From Pseudomonadota bacterium (GTDB taxonomy: Bacteria; Pseudomonadota; Alphaproteobacteria; Caulobacterales; Caulobacteraceae), in NCBI GenBank assembly GCA_018241335.1, contig JAFEEA010000005.1:1-44305 (forward strand): a stretch of 44,305 nucleotides of DNA, written 5' to 3'. A program made the translations under genes and the position numbers. The notes beneath the pieces are model-generated. The model did no database searches. It saw only the letters and a program-made list of their open reading frames with translations, and had not been told where the DNA came from. Shown piece by piece: positions 22,255 through 30,783 of this stretch; position 1 is the first letter of the stretch, and each line of letters opens with the position of its first letter.

Positions 22255-22802
22255 TGTTCAATCGTTTCACCCAGGCGCAACGACGCCACTTCTGGGAAGG
22301 TCGCGTAGACGAACTCCATCAGGGTGGTCGCGGACAGATCCAGATGGCGCTTTAGCAAGGCGGCGCGCTGGCCGATCGCAGCGTATTCGGGTTCCCCACG
22401 AAGCGTTGCGGCAGCCTGGCGCCCGCGGGCGCTCAGCCCGATCAAGATCGTTCTTCCGCTGCGGCCGATTGCGACTAAGCCGCGTCCAGCCAGCGTGTTG
22501 AGGAACCGGCGATAGCGGTGGTCCCATGGCCCATACTTGAACCGGACCATGTGTGCTTCGATGGAATGACGCTCGAAGTCGTGCACATCGATGTCGGGAT
22601 TGAGCACCTCGCGAGCCAGCAGGGCCCGTTCCAAGTAGTCCGGATACCTAAGCAGAAAATCGAGCTTTGCCAGCTTCGTCAGCCCCTCGATCTGCTTGTC
22701 GCCGGCGCGCCCGCCAAACGTATCAATCAAGACGAGAAGGCGTCCCAAATGAAGGGCGTCATCGGATTCCAGATAGTTCACGATCTCCGGGAGGGTGGCC
22801 AT
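22251..22802 (-). CDS. lmuC: Lamassu LmuC / ABC-3C middle component
   Basis: The 183-residue protein occupies the middle position of the operon and has the features of the small ABC-3C middle component (DdmB/LmuC in Lamassu). It begins with helices (VNYLESDDALHLGRLLVLID), followed by a winged-helix-like part: GLTKLAKLDFLLRYPDYLER (about 40-59), then FKYGPWDHRYRRFLNTLAGRG and a wing RSGRTILIGLSARGRQAA. This component is thought to bridge the ATPase and effector. The gene starts immediately after the nuclease stop (TAG then ATG, no gap) and overlaps lmuB by four bases. Sequence similarity of this component between systems is low, so the call depends on context. Confidence 0.78.
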   Translation of the reverse strand: MATLPEIVNYLESDDALHLGRLLVLIDTFGGRAGDKQIEGLTKLAKLDFLLRYPDYLERALLAREVLNPDIDVHDFERHSIEAHMVRFKYGPWDHRYRRFLNTLAGRGLVAIGRSGRTILIGLSARGRQAAATLRGEPEYAAIGQRAALLKRHLDLSATTLMEFVYATFPEVASLRLGETIEQ

Positions 22803-24062
22803 CTAAGGCTTCTCCTCGAACGGCAAGGTGCGTGACGAATCCCACCACACCCGGCATTCCTCGGACAACAATCCAGCGGCGCCAACAAGATGCTCGGGCC
22901 GGCAGCCGAACATCGTCGCCTGTTCCTTTCGGCAGATCGTCTCGGCGTGGCCCTTCAGGGCATCGAACATCTCGGTCCCATAGGGCGCGCCGTGCGCCGA
23001 TGCGGCCTTCTCGGCATCCCGCGCCGCCCGCTTGGCCAAATGCTGAAAATGCGACAGGCGCTTGTTGGCTTCGGCCAGGCCGTATTTTTCCTTCCAGCGC
23101 AGGAAGGCGCTTTCGAGCGAAGAGACATCATCCTTCATCTCGTCGATATCGGCGTAGCTGATCGCGCCGGCCGCCATCTTGAGCTCCATTTTTCCCAAGC
23201 CGGGCGGGATAGATTCGCGGCTGGTGAAACCCGCCACGGCGAGCAGTTCACCAACGTCAGACTGCGGTTGGGTCAGCTGGCGCATCACCGCTTCATCAAC
23301 TCGCTTTCGTTTGGCTCGCAGTTGCTCGAGATGTTGGTTGAGATCTGCGACGACGTCATGGACGTCGAGGACGAAGCCGGTCAGGCCAAGTGACGAGACA
23401 TCCCAGATGTGCGATCGCAAGCTATGGGCCATGACGGCTAGTTCGGTCCAAGGGCGGTCTCGCAGCCCTGGAAATTCACCAAGCGCGTGAATGAGCTCAA
23501 TATCGGGCTGGTCGATCCCGGTCTTTCTCTCCTCCAAGGTGACTGTCGCCAGGATCGCGACGACCTGCTCGAACGGGATCTTTGAAGAGGTCGCCAAGGA
23601 CTTCAGGTAAACGAGGATCTTGTCGCGCGGTCCGACGCCGTCATGGCTGGGATTTTCTCGGCACCGCCGCAAGACGTTGCGCAGATCCTCAACACCATCC
23701 CCCCCGTAGAAGACGAAGTTGGTTGCGAGAATGAACCGTTTGAAGCGGCCCGGATAACGCGCCGCGCGGACGCAAAAGCGGATCAATGAATTGCGGACGG
23801 AGTCATCAGACGATCTGAACGGCTTTTGGTTCAGTTCGCGGCTCTTGACTTGGATCCCCGTGAGCCCGCCGTCGTCATGTTCGACAAGCAGGTCTTCGAT
23901 GTGCTCGCAATAGACAGCGACGATGTCTGAGCCCTGCTTCAGAATCTGCAGTGTCTTCAGCGCCGTGTAGTTGATCTGATAGCGAAAGCGTCTCTGGGTC
24001 TCGTCCCCGACGTCTGACGCCGACATCGCCTCAACGTCTATGCCCGCCTCCTCTGACAGCAT
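22803..24062 (-). CDS. lmuA: Lamassu LmuA effector with Cap4-type (DUF4297) nuclease
   Basis: The 419-residue protein starts with a Cap4/DUF4297 dsDNA endonuclease domain of the PD-(D/E)xK type: FRYQINYTALKTLQILKQG (26-44), an acidic CEHIEDLLVEHDDG (52-65, with Glu53, Glu56, Asp57) and the catalytic IQVKSR (70-75, Gln71 and Lys73), then PGRFKRFILATNFVFYGGDG. The remaining 250 residues, rich in helices, would contact the ATPase complex. It is first in a three-gene operon. The ATG at 24062 is used; ATG codon 13, preceded by GAGG, is an alternative start. In related systems the activated nuclease degrades DNA, causing abortive infection or plasmid loss. Confidence 0.83.
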   Translation of the reverse strand: MLSEEAGIDVEAMSASDVGDETQRRFRYQINYTALKTLQILKQGSDIVAVYCEHIEDLLVEHDDGGLTGIQVKSRELNQKPFRSSDDSVRNSLIRFCVRAARYPGRFKRFILATNFVFYGGDGVEDLRNVLRRCRENPSHDGVGPRDKILVYLKSLATSSKIPFEQVVAILATVTLEERKTGIDQPDIELIHALGEFPGLRDRPWTELAVMAHSLRSHIWDVSSLGLTGFVLDVHDVVADLNQHLEQLRAKRKRVDEAVMRQLTQPQSDVGELLAVAGFTSRESIPPGLGKMELKMAAGAISYADIDEMKDDVSSLESAFLRWKEKYGLAEANKRLSHFQHLAKRAARDAEKAASAHGAPYGTEMFDALKGHAETICRKEQATMFGCRPEHLVGAAGLLSEECRVWWDSSRTLPFEEKP

Positions 24063-24169
24063 GTCCGGCGCCGAACTAAGCGCTCCCTCCTAAGGTGAAG
24101 CTATTCTATTCCGTCAGGGTTACAACACGCCCCGCGCACAACCGGAGAGTTGACATCGCCGAAGGGGGC

Positions 24170-24389
24170 CTAGTCGTCCTTCTCCGTATGGTGGGTGCAA
24201 TAGCTGCACACCCCATTGTCGAACCCCACCTGAGCGTCTTCCATGGAGATATCGGCATAGCAGCGGGGCGCTCTCGGCCTCCCACCCATAGGTCTCGCCG
24301 CAAGCGGCGCAGGCGCTCTCTGTGTCGACGTAGGCGACGGCTGAGAGACCTTTTGGCGTAGAGAGGCGGACCTTCGGAAGGTCCGTTAT
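24170..24389 (-). pseudogene. Frameshifted small zinc-ribbon-like gene
   Basis: Two reading frames on the minus strand join into one plausible 72-residue protein. The first part (TDLPKVRLSTPKGLSAVAYV then ACAACGETYGWEA) holds a CxxC; the second (RCYADISMED, VGFDNGVCSYCTHHTEKDD, stop TAG at 24170-24172) holds another. Moving between them requires skipping one base near 24266-24278. At the expected start there is ATA (24387-24389) in place of ATG. A perfect 8-base hairpin (24367-24385) overlaps the 5' end. This is the only content seen in the 353-base space between lmuA and the acyl-CoA dehydrogenase gene. It may be a decayed gene or a sequencing error; function unknown. Confidence 0.5.
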
Positions 24390-24415
24390 GAGCCCGCCGC
24401 GCCGCTCCCCGCCCC

Positions 24416-25579
<1,164 letters not shown>

Positions 25580-25670
25580 GAGGCTTCTCCGGGATCTTCG
25601 CGCCGTCCTTAGGCCCCTGACGCTGCGACAGGGAAGGCGCCGAGGCGGGGAAGGCGGTGGGCGATCTGGT

Positions 25671-25830
25671 CCTTCTCCCCTTGCGGGAGAAGGTGGCCCC
25701 CGCAGGGGGTCGGATGAGGGGTTGGCGAGGTTTCGGGGTTGTCCTGCGTCAGGGCTAGCCACCGGCGTTGCGTCGACCCCTCATCCGTCTGCTGCGCAGA
25801 CACCTTCTCCCGCAAGGGGAGAAGGAAGGG
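25671..25830. repeat. Long inverted repeat of a dispersed alphaproteobacterial type
   Basis: The left arm (25671-25722) starts CCTTCTCCCCTTGCGGGAGA and continues to a GGATGAGGGG; the right arm (25775-25826) is its approximate reverse complement, with CCCCTCATCCG and a CTTCTCCCGCAAGGGGAGAA stretch. About 50 bases separate them. Each arm is itself a small palindrome. This sequence type is a frequent intergenic repeat in alphaproteobacterial genomes. It lies between the two acyl-CoA dehydrogenase genes and may form a transcript-processing hairpin. Confidence 0.8.
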
Positions 25831-25842
25831 TCACAGCGCCCC

Positions 25843-27630
25843 TCAGAACGCGTCGGCTGGCAGCTCCATCATCGTCGCCGAGCCGGTCTTCAGCTTGGCC
25901 AGGTGCGCGCCGGCGTCGGGCAGCAGGCGTTCCAGGAAGTAGCGGCCGACCACCAGCTTGCGGGCGTAGAAGGGATCGGTGTCGCCGGCGGCGATGCGGG
26001 CCTGGGCCGCCTTGGCCATCAGGGCCCACATGTAGGCCAGGCCCGTGAGGCCGAAGAGGTGCAGGAAGTCGGTGGAGGCGGCGCCGGCGTTGTCGGGGTT
26101 GGCGAGGCCGTTCTGCATCAGCCAGAAGGCGCCGTCCTGGAGCTGGGCCTTGGCGGCGGCGAGGCCCTCGACGAATGGCTTCAGCGCGGCATCGTCGCCG
26201 TTGGCGTCCACGAAGGCGTCGATCTCGGCGAAGAAGCTCATCACCGCGCGCCCGCCGTTGGCGGCCAGCTTGCGGCCCACCAGGTCCAGGGCCTGGACGC
26301 CGTTGGTGCCCTCGTAGATCAGGGCGATGCGGCAGTCGCGCAGGTACTGGCTGGCGGGGAAATGCTCGGTGAAGCCCGAGCCGCCGTGCACCTGCATGGC
26401 GTCCGAGCAGATGTCGAAGCCCTTGTCGGTGAGGTAGCCTTTCAGCACCGGGGTCATCAGGCCCATGTAGTCGAGGGCCTTCTGGCGCACGGCCTCGTCG
26501 GGGTCGGCGTGGGCCAGGTCGCCGTGCAGGGCGGTCCAGAACAGGAAGGCGCGGCCGGCCTCCAGCACCGCCTTGGCGTCCATCAGCATGCGCCGCACGT
26601 CGGGGTGGACCAGGATCGGGTCGGCCGGGCCGTCGGGGTTCTTGGGCCCGGTCAGGGCGCGGCCCTGAAGGCGGTCCTTGGCGAAGGCGGCGGCGGCCTG
26701 GTAGGCGGCCTCGCCCTGGGCCAGGCCCTGCATGCCGACGCCCAGGCGCGCCTCGTTCATCATCACGAACATCAGGTTGAGGCCGCGGTTCTCCTCGCCC
26801 ACCAGCCAGCCCACCGACTCCTCGTGCATCATCACGCAGGTGGCGTTGCCGTGGATGCCCATCTTCTCTTCCAGGCCGGCGCACTTGACGGCGTTGCGCT
26901 CGCCCGGAGTCCCGTCGGCCTTGGGGATGAACTTGGGCACGATGAAGAGGCTGATGCCGCGGGTGCCGGCCGGCGCGCCCTCGATGCGGGCCAGGACCAG
27001 GTGGACGATGTTCTCGGTCAGGTCGTGCTCGCCGCCGGAGATCCAGATCTTCTGACCGGTGATGCGATAGGTCCCGTCGCCCTGGGGGACCGCCTTGGTG
27101 CGCAGCAGGCCCAGGTCCGTGCCGCAGTGCGGCTCGGTGAGGTTCATGGTGCCGCCCCACTGGCCCGAGGCCAGCTTGGGCAGGTAGAGCGCCTTCTGGG
27201 CGTCCGAGCCGCCGTTGAGGATGGCCGAATAGGCGCCGTGGGTCAGGCCCGGGTACATGGAAAAGGCCATGTTGGCCGACGAGCTCATCTCGCTGAAGGC
27301 CAGGTTGACCACATAGGGCAGCCCCTGGCCGCCGAAGGCCGGCTCGGCGCCCAGGGCCGGCCAGCCACCCTCCACCAGGGCCTTGTAGGCGTCCTTGAAG
27401 CCCTTGGGGGTGGTGACGGTGTTGTCGGCCGACCAGTGGCAGCCCTGCTTGTCGCCGACGGGATTGAGCGGGGCCAGGACCTCGCCGGTGAACCGGGCCG
27501 CCTCGTCCAGGATCTGTTCGACGACATCCATCGGGGCCTCGGAAAAGCCCGGCAGGTTGGCGTGCTTTTCGATCTCCAGGACGTCGCGCAGCAGGAACAG
27601 GTGCTCGCGGACGGGCGGCTGATAGGTCAT
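25843..27630 (-). CDS. Acyl-CoA dehydrogenase, large (about 600-residue) type
   Basis: The 595-residue protein belongs to the large acyl-CoA dehydrogenases that carry an extra N-terminal helical segment (YQPPVREHLFLLRDVLEIEK) and a C-terminal extension, the group that includes DmdC-like enzymes. Core motifs are MNLTEPHCGTDLGLLRTKAV, ITGQKIWISGGEHDL and YEGTNGVQALDLVGRK, where Glu is in the catalytic position. The start is set at the ATG at 27630, preceded by GAGGA five bases away; an upstream TTG in frame is unlikely. It lies between a MerR regulator and a second dehydrogenase. Substrate chain length cannot be told from sequence. Confidence 0.92.
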   Translation of the reverse strand: MTYQPPVREHLFLLRDVLEIEKHANLPGFSEAPMDVVEQILDEAARFTGEVLAPLNPVGDKQGCHWSADNTVTTPKGFKDAYKALVEGGWPALGAEPAFGGQGLPYVVNLAFSEMSSSANMAFSMYPGLTHGAYSAILNGGSDAQKALYLPKLASGQWGGTMNLTEPHCGTDLGLLRTKAVPQGDGTYRITGQKIWISGGEHDLTENIVHLVLARIEGAPAGTRGISLFIVPKFIPKADGTPGERNAVKCAGLEEKMGIHGNATCVMMHEESVGWLVGEENRGLNLMFVMMNEARLGVGMQGLAQGEAAYQAAAAFAKDRLQGRALTGPKNPDGPADPILVHPDVRRMLMDAKAVLEAGRAFLFWTALHGDLAHADPDEAVRQKALDYMGLMTPVLKGYLTDKGFDICSDAMQVHGGSGFTEHFPASQYLRDCRIALIYEGTNGVQALDLVGRKLAANGGRAVMSFFAEIDAFVDANGDDAALKPFVEGLAAAKAQLQDGAFWLMQNGLANPDNAGAASTDFLHLFGLTGLAYMWALMAKAAQARIAAGDTDPFYARKLVVGRYFLERLLPDAGAHLAKLKTGSATMMELPADAF

Positions 27631-27727
27631 GGGCGTCCTCAAATCAGGCGATTGGCGCCCATTCTAGAGGGACGGGAGGGCGGTTGTCGCCCGCCCTAGT
27701 TCGCGCTGGGCCTGCTCCGCGCTGGGC

Positions 27728-28210
27728 CTACTTCGCGCCGGCCAGGTCGTGGCGGCCGTCGACGCGGGCGCGCAGGCTCTTGTCGTAGTCGGCGGCCTTG
27801 GGCAGCAGGTCGGGGCCGGCGGCGGCGAGCTGCGCCTCCAGCCGCGCGCAGCCGTCGTGCAGGATGCGGATGGCCTCGTCGATGTCGGCGCGCTGCTGCT
27901 CCAGGGCCACCAGGCGCTCGCGGAACTTGCGCAGGGCCTGGGCGCTCTGGGCGACGTGGCCGTCGGGCTTGTCGTAGAGGTCGAGGATCTCGCGGATTTC
28001 GTTGAGCGACAGGCCGACGCGCTTGCCCTGCAGGATGCGCTGCAGGCGGCCGCGGTCGCGGTAGGAATAGATGCGGTTCAGCCCCTGGCGCGCGGGCGAG
28101 AGCAGGCCCTTGTCCTCGTAGAAGCGCAGGGCGCGGGGGGTGCAGCGGAATTCCACGCACAGCTGGCGGATGCTGAAGGTCCGCTCGGGACGCCGCAATT
28201 CGCTGGGCAT
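27728..28210 (-). CDS. MerR family transcriptional regulator
   Basis: The 160-residue protein has the MerR N-terminal winged helix-turn-helix (FSIRQLCVEFRCTPRALRFY, then EDKGLLSPARQGLNRIYSYR) and a dimerisation coiled coil (about 85-130). There are no cysteines in the C-terminal part for metal sensing, so it resembles the regulators of acyl-CoA and branched-chain amino acid catabolism. The ATG at 28210 has GAGAGGACCG in front; the longer open frame is not conserved. A promoter with an overlapping palindrome lies upstream (28301-28342). The gene precedes two acyl-CoA dehydrogenase genes on the same strand, which it most likely controls. Confidence 0.88.
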   Translation of the reverse strand: MPSELRRPERTFSIRQLCVEFRCTPRALRFYEDKGLLSPARQGLNRIYSYRDRGRLQRILQGKRVGLSLNEIREILDLYDKPDGHVAQSAQALRKFRERLVALEQQRADIDEAIRILHDGCARLEAQLAAAGPDLLPKAADYDKSLRARVDGRHDLAGAK

Positions 28211-28300
28211 CGGTCCTCTCCCTCGATGGCTGGCCGGACCGTCTTGTCGTTCGAAGAGGGCTGAGGGCCCGCCCCGTGCGATCCTTATCAATGATCACCC

Positions 28301-28342
28301 AAGCTAGAACCGGTTTCCGCTAGCGTCAACGTAAAGTGACGC
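28301..28342 (-). promoter_or_regulatory. merR promoter with palindromic operator
   Basis: On the minus strand TTGACG (28324-28329) and TAGCTT (28301-28306) are spaced by exactly 17 bases, a good housekeeping promoter for the merR operon. Overlapping the -35 box is an inverted repeat, GCGTCA (28323-28328) and TGACGC (28337-28342), with an 8-base spacer ACGTAAAG. This is a fitting binding site for the MerR regulator, giving autoregulation. A divergent membrane protein gene starts at 28445 and might share the site. Confidence 0.65.
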
Positions 28343-28444
28343 CTGCGACGCTTTTGCGCCGACGCCGACGATCGCGCCTTTCTCTCGCCGGAATGCGCCC
28401 TAGACTGAGGGCCTTGCGTCGTTGTCGGGGAGGCCGCGAACGCC

Positions 28445-28807
28445 ATGATAAGGTTCATCTTCCGCGCCCTGGCGGCAGCCCTGGGCTTCTGGATCGCGGC
28501 GCGGATCGTGCCGGGGGTCTATGTCGGCTCCATGGGCAGCCTGCTGGCGGCGGGCGTGCTGCTGGGGATCGTCAACGCCCTGATCCGGCCGATCATCGTC
28601 ATCCTGACCCTGCCGCTGACCGTGGTCACCCTGGGCCTCTTCCTGCTGGTGGTGAACGGGATCACGGTCAAGATCGTCGACTTCTTCCTGACCGGCATCG
28701 AGATCCGGGGCCTGTGGCACGCGATCCTGGTCTCGATCATCATCAGCCTGACGGTGTGGGTGGTCAGCTGGTTCGTCGACCCCCGCGACGAGCGCGTCAG
28801 GGCCTGA
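28445..28807 (+). CDS. Four-helix membrane protein, phage holin superfamily IV type
   Basis: The 120-residue protein has four hydrophobic segments (about 3-22, 30-48, 54-76 and 94-112) and the pattern of the PF04020 group (mycobacterial four-TM holin, YvlD-like): GIVNALIRPIIVILTLPLTV followed by TLGLFLLVVNGITVKIVDFF. Members occur in ordinary chromosomes and are not evidence for prophage; their role is unclear, possibly envelope stress. A GGGGAGG site lies about 11 bases before the ATG. It is divergent from merR and convergent with the periplasmic protein gene at 28817. Confidence 0.82.
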   Translation: MIRFIFRALAAALGFWIAARIVPGVYVGSMGSLLAAGVLLGIVNALIRPIIVILTLPLTVVTLGLFLLVVNGITVKIVDFFLTGIEIRGLWHAILVSIIISLTVWVVSWFVDPRDERVRA

Positions 28808-28816
28808 GCCCCGCCC

Positions 28817-29194
28817 TCAGCGGACGTCGACGTCCACGTAGTCGTCGAACACGGTCACCACGATCAGCGGCGTGCCGTTGAGGATCGCGCGGGCCGCGCG
28901 CGGGGTCACCGAGCCGCGGGCGATCAGGGCCTCCAGCCGCTCGCGGTTCTCGGCGCTGGCGAAGAAGCCGTCGCCCTCGTCCTCCGGATCGCGCAGGCCG
29001 TACTTGTGATAGTTCGCCCGGTCCTGGCGGATGATGGCCGCCGCTGTGGTCAGGCGCTGGCCGTTGGAGTTGAAGTGGTCCTGGGCCGACAGCCGGGCCT
29101 CATAGACCTCCAGCGGCGCGGCCAGGGCGCAGGCCGGCGCTGTCGCGGCGGCCGCGAGCGCCAGGATGGCGAGCCTGAGCGTGGCAAGGCGCAT
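28817..29194 (-). CDS. Secreted protein of unknown function
   Basis: The 125-residue product has a signal peptide (MRLATLRLAILALAAAATAP, cleavage after ALA near 25) and a mature part of about 100 residues. Recognisable but unassigned segments are YEARLSAQDHFNSNGQRLTT, IIRQDRANYHKYGLRDPEDE and ARAILNGTPLIVVTVFDDYV. The pattern of an Asn/Gly-rich N-terminus followed by an aspartate-rich segment suggests an extracytoplasmic protein, but I know no function. It is convergent with the holin-like gene and has no evident operon partner. Confidence 0.65.
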   Translation of the reverse strand: MRLATLRLAILALAAAATAPACALAAPLEVYEARLSAQDHFNSNGQRLTTAAAIIRQDRANYHKYGLRDPEDEGDGFFASAENRERLEALIARGSVTPRAARAILNGTPLIVVTVFDDYVDVDVR

Positions 29195-29299
29195 GGGCGA
29201 TCCGTCTCCCGTCCGCCGCGAAACTTAGCAGGCCGGAGCCGCTTCGTCTTCGAACGACCTGCTCAATCCGGGACATGGCCGATGGCCAGGCCGTGCGGG

Positions 29300-29315
29300 G
29301 TGTGTTAAATCACAC
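29300..29315. promoter_or_regulatory. Palindromic operator candidate upstream of hicB-like gene
   Basis: GTGTG (29300-29304) and CACAC (29311-29315) flank TTAAAT, a short AT-rich palindrome that lies 22 bases before the start of the HicB-type gene. HicB-family proteins with a ribbon-helix-helix C-terminus bind such palindromes to control their own transcription. Confidence 0.5.
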
Positions 29316-29337
29316 ACTCGATCAGGAGCATCCGGCC

Positions 29338-29784
29338 ATGGCGCAGAGGTTCTATCCCGCGGTGATGGAGCGCGGCGACGGCGAGGTGATCGCGATCTGG
29401 TTTCCCGATTTTCCCGGCTGCGTCGCCGCCGCCGCCGACCAGCAGGCGGCTGTCGCCAAGGCGCAGGAAGCCCTGGCCGGCGCGGTGCAGGCCATGGCCG
29501 AGCACGACCTGCCCCTGCCCGCCCCGACCCCGTTCGAGGCCGTCGAGCCGCCGGACGAGGACGCCTACATCGCCACCATCGCCGTCGCCGCCACCCTGCC
29601 CAACCCGTCGGAGCGGGTGAACGTCTACCTGCCCAAGGCCCTGATCGAGCGCATGGACCGCCGCGCCGAGGACCTGGGCATGAGCCGCTCCAGCCTGGTC
29701 GGCTTCGCCATCAGCCGGGTCCTGGACGGCGAGCAGCGGGTCTGGATCAAGGGCGTCGAGGCCGGCGGGCGCAAGCGGCGCTAG
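29338..29784 (+). CDS. HicB-type antitoxin, no HicA partner seen
   Basis: The 148-residue protein has the HicB N-terminal domain (QRFYPAVMERGDGEVIAIWF, then PDFPGCVAAAADQQAAVAKA), a partial RNase H fold, and a C-terminal ribbon-helix-helix (RVNVYLPKALIERMDRRAED, then GMSRSSLVGFAISRVL) for DNA binding. HicB normally neutralises the HicA mRNA-cleaving toxin, but no hicA-like frame lies on either side: only 143 bases separate it from the upstream divergent gene, and an SRPBCC gene follows. The ATG at 29338 has AGGAGCATCCGGCC in front, which selects it over an upstream one. Confidence 0.82.
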   Translation: MAQRFYPAVMERGDGEVIAIWFPDFPGCVAAAADQQAAVAKAQEALAGAVQAMAEHDLPLPAPTPFEAVEPPDEDAYIATIAVAATLPNPSERVNVYLPKALIERMDRRAEDLGMSRSSLVGFAISRVLDGEQRVWIKGVEAGGRKRR

Positions 29785-29824
29785 CCGGGGGGCTCATCCA
29801 GGGCTTGCGCATTTCATATCTCGT

Positions 29825-29848
29825 GGGTTATGGATTGATCAATAACCC
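29825..29848. promoter_or_regulatory. Palindrome of ArsR-operator type
   Basis: GGGTTA (29825-29830) and TAACCC (29843-29848) flank a 12-base spacer that holds the palindrome TTGATCAA (29835-29842). It lies 25 bases upstream of the SRPBCC gene. Operons of ArsR regulator, SRPBCC and DUF1801 genes commonly carry ATAACC-type inverted repeats at this place. The regulator is missing from the window. Confidence 0.5.
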
Positions 29849-29873
29849 AACGATTATCGAAAGGCCGCCGCCG

Positions 29874-30317
29874 ATGCCCGCCCCGCAGACCGAAGCCAAC
29901 GCCGAAGCCCGCTCCGTCGTGGTCGAGCGCGACATGCCCTTTCCGGCCGAGCGCCTGTGGCGGGCCCTGACCCAGCCGCACCTGATCGCCGAATGGCTGA
30001 TGAAGAACGACTTCGAGGCGCAGGTCGGCCGCCGCTTCAACCTGACCGGCGAATGGGGCGGGGTGCTGGACTGCCAGGTGCTGGCCGTCGAGCCGGAACG
30101 CAGCCTCTCCTACAGCTGGGACTTCAGCCACGAGGATCCGGCCTTCGACCTCAAGAGCGTGGTGACCTTCACCCTGACACCCACCGCCGGCGGCGTGCGC
30201 CTTCGCATGGAGCAGGCGGGTTTCCGCCCCGGCCAGAAGCAGGCCTTCGGCGGCGCCCAGCTCGGCTGGCGCAAGTTCCTGGACAACCTGGAACAGTTGC
30301 TGGCGCGGGGCGATTGA
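29874..30317 (+). CDS. SRPBCC (AHSA1-type) domain protein
   Basis: The 147-residue protein has the START-like SRPBCC fold of the AHSA1 group: VVVERDMPFPAERLWRALTQ, HLIAEWLMKNDFEAQVGRRF, then SLSYSWDFSHEDP and the C-terminal GWRKFLDNLEQLL. The group binds small hydrophobic molecules, but individual ligands are unknown. Upstream codons from 29805 belong to the promoter, so the ATG at 29874 is preferred. It is followed after 46 bases by a DUF1801 gene on the same strand. In many genomes an ArsR repressor starts this operon; none is present here. Confidence 0.82.
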   Translation: MPAPQTEANAEARSVVVERDMPFPAERLWRALTQPHLIAEWLMKNDFEAQVGRRFNLTGEWGGVLDCQVLAVEPERSLSYSWDFSHEDPAFDLKSVVTFTLTPTAGGVRLRMEQAGFRPGQKQAFGGAQLGWRKFLDNLEQLLARGD

Positions 30318-30363
30318 TGTCTGGTCCCGTCCGCCCCGCCCCCGGCCCCCTGAGGAGCGCCCC

Positions 30364-30771
30364 TTGAAGTCCCCGGCCCCGACGACACCCGACAGCGACG
30401 CATCCGCCAGCCAACTGATCGACGCCCGCATCGCCGAGCTGGGCGACTGGCGCGGCGCGACCCTGGCCCGCGTCCGCGCCCTGATCCACGCCGCCGTGCC
30501 CGGCGTGGTCGAGGAATGGAAGTGGCGGGGCGTGCCCGTATGGTCCGACGCCGGCATCCTCTGCACCGGCGAGACCTACAAGGCCGTGGTCAAGCTGACC
30601 TTCGCCCAGGGCGCCGCCCTGGACGACCCCAAGGGCCTTTTCAACTCCAGCCTGGACGGAAACACCCGCCGCGCCATCGACATCCGCGAAGGCGAGGCCC
30701 TGGACGAGGCCGCGCTCAAGGCCCTGTTCGCGGCCGCCGCGGCCCGCAACCGGGCGAAGAAGAAGCGGTAG
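30364..30771 (+). CDS. DUF1801 domain protein
   Basis: The 135-residue protein matches the DUF1801 (YdhG-like) family: IDARIAELGDWRGATLARVR, EWKWRGVPVWSDAGILCTGE, KAVVKLTFAQGAALDDPKGL and the C-terminal IDIREGEALDEAALKALFA. The function is unknown. The start is a TTG at 30364, supported by a well-spaced GAGGAG (six bases before it) and the absence of an in-frame ATG. It is cotranscribed with the SRPBCC gene and is the common partner of that gene. Confidence 0.85.
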   Translation: MKSPAPTTPDSDASASQLIDARIAELGDWRGATLARVRALIHAAVPGVVEEWKWRGVPVWSDAGILCTGETYKAVVKLTFAQGAALDDPKGLFNSSLDGNTRRAIDIREGEALDEAALKALFAAAAARNRAKKKR

Positions 30772-30783
30772 AGGCCGGCGGGA

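Noticed and set aside
28445..28807. Prophage evidence from a holin-type gene
   Set aside because: This PF04020-type membrane protein is common in chromosomes without phages, and no other phage gene lies beside it.
29195..29337. A hicA toxin gene upstream of the HicB-type gene
   Set aside because: Only 143 bases are available and no frame with a HicA-like GSHxxY motif is seen; the space instead holds a palindrome and ribosome-binding site.
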